Source: an uncultured Rhodobacter sp. (lineage in GTDB: Bacteria; Pseudomonadota; Alphaproteobacteria; Rhodobacterales; Rhodobacteraceae). From it: a stretch of 64,000 nt of DNA. Location of the stretch: assembly GCA_945952585.1 (NCBI GenBank), contig CAMFII010000003.1, positions 62,001 to 126,000 of the forward strand, given 5' to 3'. Both the position numbers and the translations under genes were made by a program. The notes under the pieces were generated by a model. That model made no database searches. It was not told the DNA's origin and saw nothing but the letters and a program-made list of their open reading frames with translations. Positions 26,310-33,494 of this stretch are shown piece after piece (position 1 is the stretch's first letter; every line of letters begins with the position of its first letter).

Positions 26310-26392
26310 GCCACCCCACGCGCACCCAAGGTGCCTCGTGATCTGAATAAGGGTCCGGGCGTCCTGCCCCGATGAAGCCAGACTAAATCAAA

Positions 26393-26423
26393 CGGCGCCC
26401 TCGGACAAATGCCAAGAGCGCCG
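26393..26423 (-). terminator. Rho-independent terminator of the DUF2853 gene
   Basis: On the minus strand CGGCGCUCUUGG pairs with CCGAGGGCGCCG, 12 bp including two G-U pairs that only form on this strand, followed by TTTGATTT. It begins 30 bp after the stop of the DUF2853 gene. Confidence 0.75.
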
Positions 26424-26452
26424 CTTTCGATTCAAATGTGAATGTCAGGCGA

Positions 26453-26794
26453 TCAGCCGTAGACCTTTTCTTTGCCGAAGTGCTTGACCAGCAGGTAATA
26501 GACGACTGCGCGGTACTTGTTGCGCTCGGACTTGCCGTAGGTGTCGATGACCGCCGCAAGGGCCTCATCAAGCTTGGGGCTGTCGGCGAGGCCAAGCTTC
26601 TTCTTCAGGAAATTGGTCTTGATCGTTTCAAGTTCCGACTGGTCGGTGCCGGCAACAGTCGAGCTGTCGGCGTTATAGATCGCCGGACCGCAGCCGATGG
26701 TCACCTTGGTCAGAAGCGCCAGGTCCGGCTCTACCTTGCACTTGCCCCGCAAATCATCGGCATATTTCGCAATCAGTTCGTCGCGCTTGCTCAT
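26453..26794 (-). CDS. DUF2853 family protein
   Basis: A 113-aa small soluble helical protein with the recognisable start MSKRDELIAKYADDL and a C-terminal YRAVVYYLLVKHFGK. This family is common in Alphaproteobacteria and of unknown function. The ATG at 26794 is preferred because AGGAG stands 10 bases before it; the TTG three codons earlier is too close to that site. Monocistronic by its flanking terminators. Confidence 0.8.
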   Translation of the reverse strand: MSKRDELIAKYADDLRGKCKVEPDLALLTKVTIGCGPAIYNADSSTVAGTDQSELETIKTNFLKKKLGLADSPKLDEALAAVIDTYGKSERNKYRAVVYYLLVKHFGKEKVYG

Positions 26795-26951
26795 TCCAAA
26801 CAATCTCCTGCTGGCGCGCCCTGTTGCCGGCGCGCATATCCCCTCGCCCCCAAAACGCCGGGCGCAGGGTGGCAGGTTAGGGAAACGGCGTCATTGCTCA
26901 AGCGAAATATTGGCGCCGCGTCAGCCGGAAGAGGGACATGCAGAATGCAAG

Positions 26952-26976
26952 CGGCCCCGCCAGCGATGCGGGGCCG
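26952..26976 (-). terminator. Terminator hairpin after ahcY
   Basis: CGGCCCCGC and GCGGGGCCG form a perfect 9-bp stem with a 7-base loop, 22 bp past the ahcY stop. On the minus strand the following bases are CTTGCATT, a weak T-tract; on the plus strand TTCCTTTCC follows. Probably functional for ahcY on stem strength. Confidence 0.65.
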
Positions 26977-26997
26977 TTCCTTTCCCGGAAGGGAAGA

Positions 26998-28386
26998 TCA
27001 ATAGCGATAGTGGTCCGACTTGAACGGCCCGTCGACACCGACGCCGATATAGGCCGCCTGTTCGGGGCGAAGCGCCGTCAGTTTCACGCCGATCTTCTTC
27101 AGATGCAGACGTGCCACCTTCTCGTCCAGGTGCTTCGGCAGGATATAGACGCCCGGCGCGTAGTCCTTGCCGCGCGTCCAAAGCTCGATCTGCGCCAGCA
27201 CCTGGTTGGTGAAGCTGGCCGACATGACGAAGCTCGGATGGCCGGTGGCGTTGCCAAGGTTCAACAGGCGCCCTTCGGACAAAAGGATGATCCGGTTGCC
27301 CGAAGGCATCTCGATCATATCGACCTGGTCCTTGATGTTCGTCCATTTGTGATTGCGCAGGGCGGCAACCTGGATCTCGTTGTCGAAATGACCGATGTTG
27401 CCGACGATCGCCATGTCCTTCATCTCGCGGATATGCTCGATGCGGATGACGTCCTTGTTGCCGGTGGTGGTGATGAAGATATCGGCGGTGGCAACCTCGT
27501 CTTCGAGCAGGGTCACTTCGAAGCCATCCATCGCCGCCTGAAGCGCGCAGATCGGATCGACCTCGGTCACCTTCACCCGCGCACCGGCGCCGCGAAGCGA
27601 GGCGGCAGAGCCCTTGCCGACATCGCCGTAACCGCAGACGACGGCGACCTTGCCGGCCATCATGGTGTCGGTGGCGCGGCGGATGCCATCGACCAGCGAT
27701 TCCTTGCAACCGTACTTGTTGTCGAACTTCGACTTCGTCACGCTGTCATTGACGTTGATCGCCGGGAAGGGCAGCAGGCCTTTCTTGTGCAGATCGTAAA
27801 GGCGATGGACGCCCGTCGTGGTTTCTTCCGAGACGCCCTTGATGGCATCGCGCTGCTTGGTGAACCAGCCCGGCGACAGGGCAAGCCGGGTCTTGATCTG
27901 GTTGAAGAGGCACACCTCTTCGTCGCTGGTCGGAACGGCAATCAGATCGGTCTCGCCGTTTTCCACGCGAGCCCCGAGCAGGATGTAAAGCGTCGCATCC
28001 CCGCCATCGTCGAGGATCATGTTGCAGGTGCCTTCCTTGAACTGGAAGATCTGGTCGGTGAACTTCCAGTAGTCCTCGAGCGTCTCGCCCTTGTGGGCGA
28101 AGACCGGAACGCCAGCCGCGGCGATGGCGGCGGCGGCATGGTCCTGGGTCGAGAAGATGTTGCACGAGGCCCAGCGCACTTCTGCACCAAGCGCGACCAG
28201 CGTCTCGATCAGGACTCCGGTCTGGATCGTCATGTGGAGCGAGCCGGCAATGCGCGCGCCCTTCAGCGGCTTGCTGGTTCCGAACTCCTCGCGCAGCGCC
28301 ATCAGGCCGGGCATCTCGGTCTCGGCGATGGTCAATTCCTTGCGGCCGAAGTCGGCCAGTCCGATATCCTTGACGTGATAGGTCAC
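26998..28386 (-). CDS. ahcY: S-adenosylhomocysteinase
   Basis: Splits S-adenosylhomocysteine to adenosine and homocysteine, relieving product inhibition of methyltransferases. 462 aa. The start follows the family exactly ([14 protein letters not shown]). The NAD-binding [15 protein letters not shown] and the C-terminal HYRY seal are present. The initiation codon is a GTG with AGGAG six bases before it; the upstream open frame lacks similarity. In photosynthetic Rhodobacter ahcY lies next to the reg/hvrA genes; here it is separated from them by three genes. A dyad at 28447-28472 lies in its 5' leader. Confidence 0.95.
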   Translation of the reverse strand: MTYHVKDIGLADFGRKELTIAETEMPGLMALREEFGTSKPLKGARIAGSLHMTIQTGVLIETLVALGAEVRWASCNIFSTQDHAAAAIAAAGVPVFAHKGETLEDYWKFTDQIFQFKEGTCNMILDDGGDATLYILLGARVENGETDLIAVPTSDEEVCLFNQIKTRLALSPGWFTKQRDAIKGVSEETTTGVHRLYDLHKKGLLPFPAINVNDSVTKSKFDNKYGCKESLVDGIRRATDTMMAGKVAVVCGYGDVGKGSAASLRGAGARVKVTEVDPICALQAAMDGFEVTLLEDEVATADIFITTTGNKDVIRIEHIREMKDMAIVGNIGHFDNEIQVAALRNHKWTNIKDQVDMIEMPSGNRIILLSEGRLLNLGNATGHPSFVMSASFTNQVLAQIELWTRGKDYAPGVYILPKHLDEKVARLHLKKIGVKLTALRPEQAAYIGVGVDGPFKSDHYRY

Positions 28387-28446
28387 GACGGTCTCCTGCG
28401 CGTATCCTTGAATTCGGCCTCCACATAGCAGCGAAGGAGGGGTTCG

Positions 28447-28472
28447 GCAACGCAGGCACGGCAAAGCGTTGC
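28447..28472. repeat. Dyad in the ahcY leader
   Basis: GCAACGC and GCGTTGC are perfect 7-bp arms with a 12-base spacer, 61-86 bp upstream of the ahcY start. Adjacent GGTTCGG...GGCAACC sequence could extend pairing. It may be an operator or an mRNA structure. I could not fit it to the SAH or SAM-II riboswitch consensus by eye. Confidence 0.4.
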
Positions 28473-28578
28473 GGCAACCGCCCAAAGGCCGGTCTACGCA
28501 GGTGGCCGAAATCGGAGGGCAAGGCTTGAGGGGCCGACCGACCTTTGTCATTCTCCGCCCGGCAAGGAAGGGCTCGGA

Positions 28579-29181
28579 ATGGCTAAGGCACCGGCAAGGG
28601 CGTGGCAGAGGATGCTGTCGGGGCGAAGGCTTGACCTCCTGGATCCGACGCCAGTCGATATCGAGATCGAGGATATCGCGCATGGACTTGCCTTCGTCGC
28701 GCGATGGAACGGCCAGACCCATGGGGACTGGCCCTATTCGGTGGCCGAGCATTCGATCCTGGTCGAAGAACTGTTTTCCCGAATGAATCCCGATGCGCCT
28801 GCAAAGTGGCGGCTGGCCGCACTGCTGCATGACGCACCGGAATATGTCATCGGCGACATGATCAGCCCTGTGAAGGCGGCTGTCGGCCCGTCATATGGCG
28901 AACTGGACCAGCGGCTGGCGGCAGCGGTCCACCTTCGCTTTGGCCTGCCCGCCCTGTTGCCGACGGCGGTCAAGACAGCGATCAAGAAGGCGGACCGTGT
29001 CTCAGCCTGGATGGAGGCGGTGCAGATCGCCGGCTTTCGGCGCGACGAGGCGGACCGGCTGTTCGGAGCGCCGGACGGCGCCCTGTTGCGCGGTCTCGGG
29101 ATCCGGCTGCGGCCGCCCAAGGACACGCGCGAGGCCTTTATCCGGCGCCACGAAGACCTGCTTGGGGCCTTTCAGTCTTGA
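28579..29181 (+). CDS. HD-domain phosphohydrolase (YfbR-like)
   Basis: 200 aa with the metal-binding His/Asp set of an HD domain: VAEHSILV (His about 58), [12 protein letters not shown] (HD about 83-84) and a downstream KKADRVSAW Asp. The layout resembles YfbR-type 5'-deoxynucleotidases and related HD hydrolases. Substrate not readable from sequence. Divergent from ahcY across 192 bp. Its 3' end overlaps the end of a minus-strand small ORF by 10 bp. Confidence 0.75.
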   Translation: MAKAPARAWQRMLSGRRLDLLDPTPVDIEIEDIAHGLAFVARWNGQTHGDWPYSVAEHSILVEELFSRMNPDAPAKWRLAALLHDAPEYVIGDMISPVKAAVGPSYGELDQRLAAAVHLRFGLPALLPTAVKTAIKKADRVSAWMEAVQIAGFRRDEADRLFGAPDGALLRGLGIRLRPPKDTREAFIRRHEDLLGAFQS

Positions 29182-29318
29182 GAGGGCCGCAGGGACGGCA
29201 TCCAACGATGGCGGGCATCCCTTTGACTGCTCCCCTCGTGCTCACGATGCACGGGCGGCTTCTGGAACGGCTTCTGACCCAAGGCAATCATCAGGGAGCC
29301 TGAAAGAAGTTCTAACAT
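29172..29318 (-). CDS. Small ORF, 48 codons, unknown function
   Basis: A minus-strand reading frame starting ATG with AAAAGGAGA 5-6 bases upstream, a better ribosome-binding site than most genes here. The product begins MLELLSGSLMIALG, hydrophobic enough for a short membrane or signal-like segment, followed by a basic, His-rich tail ending RPSQD. It is divergent from the LysR gene (99 bp between starts) and converges on the HD gene with a 10-bp overlap. I recognise no family. The ribosome-binding site and position argue for translation; lack of known homologues argues for caution. Confidence 0.35.
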   Translation of the reverse strand: MLELLSGSLMIALGQKPFQKPPVHREHEGSSQRDARHRWMPSLRPSQD

Positions 29319-29417
29319 GTTTCTTCTCCTTTTCATGATTGATTGCTAAGAAACCTAGCCGTCTGTTCGATACAGGGCGAGTCAGGAATGATTTTCCGGT
29401 GTAAGGTGATCTAACAT

Positions 29418-30287
29418 ATGGATTGGCGACGCATACCCTCGCTGACATCCCTGCGCGCGTTCGAGGCCGTGGCCCGGACATCCGGATTCAGCGTCGCCGC
29501 ACGCGAATTGAACGTGACACACGCCGCGATTTCACAGCAGGTTCGCGGCCTTGAGGCGGAACTGGGTGTGCCACTGGTTATCCGCAGCGGACGCGGCATG
29601 GAGCTTACGGTTCAAGGTGAGGCACTGGCTGCCGCCCTGAGCGAAGGCTTCGGAACCATCGAAGCCGCGATCATGGCCCTGGCCGCTCAGGACAAGGACC
29701 GCCCGGTACGGGTCACCGCTACGGCAGCCTTTACTTCGGAATGGCTGATGCCCAGGTTGCGTGACTTCTGGAAGACGCATCCCGACATTGCCATCAGCCT
29801 GCACCCCGATCCCCGGCCGGTCGATCTGCGCAGGGATGGGATGGACTTGGGTGTGCGTTACGGGCGTGGCAACTGGCCCGGCGTCCAGGCTCAACTTCTG
29901 ACCTCGGCACGGATGGTGGTTGCGGCTGATCCGTCGCTGGTTCCGGAGCCCGGCCCATTGTCGCTTGAACGGCTGCAGTCACTGCCTTGGGTGCTGATGA
30001 GTGACTGGCCTGAACAGCGTGCCTGGCTGGAAAGCATCGGCCTAGACTTGAGCCAGCTTCATGTAACAGTCGTGCTCACTGAAGAGCTGGCGATGACCGC
30101 CGCCCGGCAAGGTCTGGGGCTGGTTGTGCAGGACCGGGCGCTTGTGGATCAGGATATCGCCAGCGGCAGGCTTACGCTGGTTCATGACCGGGCAGATACC
30201 CTGCCCGCCTATTTCCTTGTGACTGCGCCGGGGCCTCTCAGGCGCCCGGCGCAAATCTTCTACGATTGGCTGGTAAGCCAGGTCTGA
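29418..30287 (+). CDS. LysR-family regulator, GcvA-like
   Basis: 289 aa: N-terminal winged helix (about residues 6-65, with SLRAFEAVARTSGFSVAARELN and HAAISQQVRGLEAELG), then a periplasmic-binding-protein-like effector domain (RVTATAAFTSEWLMPRL, LGVRYGRGNWPG). The SLRAFEAVAR start and GxGNWPG segment place it in the GcvA/AmpR-like subgroup. LysR proteins usually control a divergent neighbour; the only divergent candidate is the 48-codon ORF at 29172-29318. AAGGTG precedes the ATG. Not part of the reg cluster in the Rhodobacter arrangement I know. Confidence 0.85.
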   Translation: MDWRRIPSLTSLRAFEAVARTSGFSVAARELNVTHAAISQQVRGLEAELGVPLVIRSGRGMELTVQGEALAAALSEGFGTIEAAIMALAAQDKDRPVRVTATAAFTSEWLMPRLRDFWKTHPDIAISLHPDPRPVDLRRDGMDLGVRYGRGNWPGVQAQLLTSARMVVAADPSLVPEPGPLSLERLQSLPWVLMSDWPEQRAWLESIGLDLSQLHVTVVLTEELAMTAARQGLGLVVQDRALVDQDIASGRLTLVHDRADTLPAYFLVTAPGPLRRPAQIFYDWLVSQV

Positions 30288-30293
30288 TCCGGA

Positions 30294-30608
30294 TCAGATC
30301 GCCAGATCCTCGGGCGATTTGCCGGCGGCCAATGCCGCCTCGAACCAACGGGGCTTGCGACCGCGGCCGGACCAGGTTTCGCTGCTGTCGGCGGGATTGG
30401 CATATTTCGCGACGGCCGGAGCCCGCTTGCGCGGAGCAGTCGTGCCGGTCAGTTCCGCCAAAGTGAATCCAAGTGCACGCGCCTTTTCTTCCAGTTCGGC
30501 CAGCGCCACTTTCTTCTTGCGATCCTCGAAGGTCGCGATTGCCTTGCCAACTTGCGCTTGCAACTCTTTAAGCTCTTTCAACGAGAGTGTATTCAGATCG
30601 ATGTTCAT
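30294..30608 (-). CDS. hvrA: H-NS-family nucleoid protein, HvrA-like
   Basis: 104 aa: an N-terminal oligomerisation helix (about residues 8-50, Lys/Glu-rich) and the C-terminal H-NS DNA-binding core with TWSGRGRKPRWFEAALAAG near 77-95. Place and size match HvrA/Spb, the light-responsive H-NS-like regulator downstream of regA in Rhodobacter. A dyad overlaps its ribosome-binding site. In a non-phototroph it would still act as a nucleoid protein; no photosynthesis genes are in this window to decide. Confidence 0.82.
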   Translation of the reverse strand: MNIDLNTLSLKELKELQAQVGKAIATFEDRKKKVALAELEEKARALGFTLAELTGTTAPRKRAPAVAKYANPADSSETWSGRGRKPRWFEAALAAGKSPEDLAI

Positions 30609-30618
30609 TCGAAAAATC

Positions 30619-30633
30619 CCCTGTCGGACAGGG
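30619..30633. promoter_or_regulatory. Palindrome over the hvrA ribosome-binding site
   Basis: CCCTGTC and GACAGGG flank a single central base. On the hvrA mRNA the second arm contains the AGGGG that serves as Shine-Dalgarno, so a 6-bp hairpin with a 3-base loop could hide it. As DNA it could equally be a dimeric operator just upstream of the ATG at 30608. Confidence 0.5.
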
Positions 30634-30709
30634 CTCTCTTAAAGCGCCAATTCCCGGATTTCAACAATTGGATTGGTCGATCCAACGAACTCGGCGGAAA
30701 ACTGAAGAT

Positions 30710-31264
30710 TTACCGTGGGCTTCGCTTTGCCAATATTCTTTGCAATGTGCGACGATGCATATTCAGGCGTCGTGCCGTTTCTGAAACATTTCGTTCGCAA
30801 AGCTCATAGACCCGCTGGATATGCTCCCAACGCACACGGTCTGCAGACATGGGGTTTTCCGGTGGTGGCGGCAGGGCTTCGCCCCTGGACAGCAAGGCAT
30901 TGGTGATGTCGTTCGCATCCGCCGGCTTTGACAGATAGTCGATTGCGCCGATCTTTACCGCAGCTACCGCCGTTGCAATCGCCCCATAGCCGGTCAGGAC
31001 CACGATCCGGCAATCCCGCCGCCGCTCGCGCAGCGCCTCGACGACATCAAGCCCGTTCCCATCCTCTAGCCTCAGGTCAACCACGGCATAGGCAGGGGGC
31101 CGCGAAGCTGCAACAGCCTTTCCGGCCGCAACGCTTTCAACCGTCTCCGGCACAAAGCCCCGTTTTTCCATGGCTTTCGCCAGCCGCTTCACGAAGGGTT
31201 CGTCATCGTCAACCAGAAGAAGAGAGCGGTCGGCGCCGAGCTCTGCGAAATCAGGATCCGACAT
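30710..31264 (-). CDS. regA: Redox response regulator RegA/PrrA/ActR
   Basis: 184 aa: receiver domain with the acidic pocket VDDDEP (residues 18-23), phosphoacceptor D63 in VVDLRLEDG and a conserved Lys in YLSKPAD, a short proline linker (PPPPENP), then a Fis-type helix-turn-helix near 150-180 (NVSETARRLNMHRRTLQRIL). D63 and the total length are those of R. capsulatus RegA. Phosphorylated by RegB, it controls respiration, carbon and nitrogen fixation genes, and photosynthesis genes where present. GGAGGAAGAC precedes the ATG. Confidence 0.95.
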   Translation of the reverse strand: MSDPDFAELGADRSLLLVDDDEPFVKRLAKAMEKRGFVPETVESVAAGKAVAASRPPAYAVVDLRLEDGNGLDVVEALRERRRDCRIVVLTGYGAIATAVAAVKIGAIDYLSKPADANDITNALLSRGEALPPPPENPMSADRVRWEHIQRVYELCERNVSETARRLNMHRRTLQRILAKRSPR

Positions 31265-31330
31265 GTCTTCCTCCGACTTTCAAATTCGTATTCTGTCTTA
31301 TGTCTTCTGCCATGCTGGGTCAAACCCAAG

Positions 31331-31960
31331 TCAGGACCGGCCCGCGAAGCAGGCGACGCGGTCCGCCATCTCTTCGGCGGTTGTTTCTCGCCGGAAGAAA
31401 TCGGCGAATCCGGTCCCCGGGAGAACGAGGTAGGTGAAGGTCGAGTGATCAACGAGGTAGTATTTGCCGCCGCCGTCCTGCTTTCGGTAGAATACGCGAT
31501 ACGCTTGTGCCGCCTGCCGGATCTGGTCGGGACTTCCAGTCAGGCCGATCATCTTTGGATGCATGTTCTTCGCGTAATCGGCCATGACTTGCGCTGTATC
31601 CCGATCCGGATCGATGGTGATGAACAGCGGAGTGACCGAAATTCCCCGCTCTTCCAGAATATCCACCGCTTCGGAATTGCGCAGATTGTCCAACGGACAG
31701 ACATCCGGGCACGACGTATAGCCGAAATAGACCAGGGTCGGCTCGGTAATCACATCCTTGTCGGTCACGGTCTGACCCTGCCCGTCTATCAGCGTAAAGG
31801 GCCCGCCTATCGCTCCTGCACCGCCAGCAATCTGACCATTACGGCAGGCGGCAAAGGGATCCGTTTCAGGGCCAAGGACCTGCCAGGCCTGCCAGCCAAG
31901 GAAGCCCGCCGTCACGACAAGTGCCGCGCCAGCAACGAGCCGCCGCATCTTCTCTGTCAT
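31331..31960 (-). CDS. senC: SCO1/SenC/PrrC copper-binding protein
   Basis: Membrane-anchored thioredoxin-fold protein that delivers copper to cytochrome oxidase and can influence RegB signalling. A single N-terminal helix is at about residues 7-25. The copper ligands are C84 and C88 in SCPDVCP and the His in YLVDHSTF near residue 176. The ATG at 31960 is used; a GTG at 31987 in the same frame is possible. 209 aa. Sits between regA and the divergent regB, as in other Rhodobacterales. Confidence 0.9.
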   Translation of the reverse strand: MTEKMRRLVAGAALVVTAGFLGWQAWQVLGPETDPFAACRNGQIAGGAGAIGGPFTLIDGQGQTVTDKDVITEPTLVYFGYTSCPDVCPLDNLRNSEAVDILEERGISVTPLFITIDPDRDTAQVMADYAKNMHPKMIGLTGSPDQIRQAAQAYRVFYRKQDGGGKYYLVDHSTFTYLVLPGTGFADFFRRETTAEEMADRVACFAGRS

Positions 31961-32041
31961 CGCAAGAGCCCCCAGCGGATTGATCACCCTGTCCTGCCGG
32001 AATAGTTAGCAATAGTCCATGGTTTCAAGGGATATGCCGCC

Positions 32042-33427
32042 ATGTCTGCCGTCAGCTTTGACCTTCTGGGCCGGGATACCCGGAGCTATTGGGTCAAGCT
32101 GCGCACCCTGATCCTGCTGCGCTGGCTGGCAATCACAGGCCAGGTCGCCGCGATCATCACCGCAATGGTCTTTTTCGACCTTGTCCTGCCGATGGGGCTT
32201 TGCGCGCTGGTCATCGGCGCCGCGGTCATCGCCAACATGACGGCAAGTTTCGTCTTCCCCGAGAACAAGCGCCTTACCGAAGCCGAGGCGATGACGATGC
32301 TGTTGTTCGATGTCTCGCAATTGGCACTACTGCTCGGGCTGACCGGCGGGTTGCACAACCCTTTCGCGATCCTGATCCTGGCGCCGGTAACGATCTCGGC
32401 CAGTGCACTGGAGTTGCAGACAACCATCATTCTGGGGATCGTTGCGATCTTCCTTGTTACGGTCATCACATTCACCAACCTGCCGCTTCGTTTCGCCGAC
32501 GGCTCGGTATTATCGGTGCCAGGGATCTTCGAGTTCGGCTTCTGGTTGGCCATCGTCATCGGGATCATCTTTCTCGCCATCTACAGCCGCCGGGTCGCAA
32601 CCGAAATCCGGTCGATGTCGGACGGTCTTCTTGCAACACAGATGGCCCTGTCGCGCGAACAGAAGCTGACCGATCTGGGCGGAGTGGTCGCCGCGGCGGC
32701 GCACGAGCTTGGGACGCCGCTTGCGACGATAAAGCTCGTCAGCAGCGAGTTGTTCGACGAGCTTTCGGACTGGCCGGAACTGCAGGAAGACGCAGGGCTG
32801 ATCCGCAGTCAGGCCGACCGCTGCCGCGACATCCTTCGGTCGATGGGGCGGGCGGGCAAGGACGATCTGCACCTGCATCAGGCGCCGATCGCCGCCGTTC
32901 TGCGCGAAGCAGCGGAACCGCACATGAAGCGCAGGAAGGAAATCGTCTTTTCGCAAGGGCCCGGGGGCCTGGGCGATGTAAGGCAACCGACGATCCTGCG
33001 CAGCCCGGAAATCATTCACGGCCTTCGCAATCTGGTTCAAAATGCCGTCGATTTCGCCGAAAGCCGCGTCTGGGTCGATGCCTTCTGGAGCAACCGGCAC
33101 ATTACTGTCCGGGTGTCCGACGATGGTCCCGGCTACCCGCCCAATGTCCTTGGCCGGATCGGCGATCCCTTCGTTCGCAACCGGCGTGAAGCCCAGCCAG
33201 AGGCAAAGCGGCCGGAGTATGAAGGCATGGGCCTTGGCCTGTTCATCGCCAAAACCCTGCTGGAACGGTCAGGCGCGAAACTGACCTTTGCGAATGGCAC
33301 CGACCCCTTCCTGAACAGCGAGGAAAATCCGGAACGCTCGGGCGCGGTTGTCGAGGTTGTCTGGCCGATCGACAGGATCCGCGTTTCGGACTCGGTCACC
33401 GGAGAGAACCAACCGATCATGCCTTAG
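32042..33427 (+). CDS. regB: Redox sensor histidine kinase RegB/PrrB/ActS
   Basis: 461 aa. Six hydrophobic helices within residues 25-185 include the quinone-sensing box GGLHNPF near 102-108. The H-box HELGTPLATIK places the phosphorylated His at 221. The redox-active Cys in DRCRDILRSMG is at about 261. The ATPase domain has NLVQNAVDFA and GMGLGLFIAKTLLE. All the residues known to matter in RegB are present. Divergent from senC across 81 bp, and followed by the DivL-like gene. Confidence 0.96.
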   Translation: MSAVSFDLLGRDTRSYWVKLRTLILLRWLAITGQVAAIITAMVFFDLVLPMGLCALVIGAAVIANMTASFVFPENKRLTEAEAMTMLLFDVSQLALLLGLTGGLHNPFAILILAPVTISASALELQTTIILGIVAIFLVTVITFTNLPLRFADGSVLSVPGIFEFGFWLAIVIGIIFLAIYSRRVATEIRSMSDGLLATQMALSREQKLTDLGGVVAAAAHELGTPLATIKLVSSELFDELSDWPELQEDAGLIRSQADRCRDILRSMGRAGKDDLHLHQAPIAAVLREAAEPHMKRRKEIVFSQGPGGLGDVRQPTILRSPEIIHGLRNLVQNAVDFAESRVWVDAFWSNRHITVRVSDDGPGYPPNVLGRIGDPFVRNRREAQPEAKRPEYEGMGLGLFIAKTLLERSGAKLTFANGTDPFLNSEENPERSGAVVEVVWPIDRIRVSDSVTGENQPIMP

Positions 33428-33494
33428 GCCTTCCATTTACCTTCCCTTAAGCATCTCGCCCCAGGGTTGAACTTGGCCTGGTCGGGGGAAGGGA

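Noticed and set aside
26938-28428. 496-codon plus-strand frame over ahcY
   Set aside because: Antisense of ahcY; composition is typical of shadow frames and nothing in it is recognisable.
28387-28578. SAH or SAM-II riboswitch upstream of ahcY
   Set aside because: I could not align the leader to either consensus by eye. Only a plain dyad is supported.
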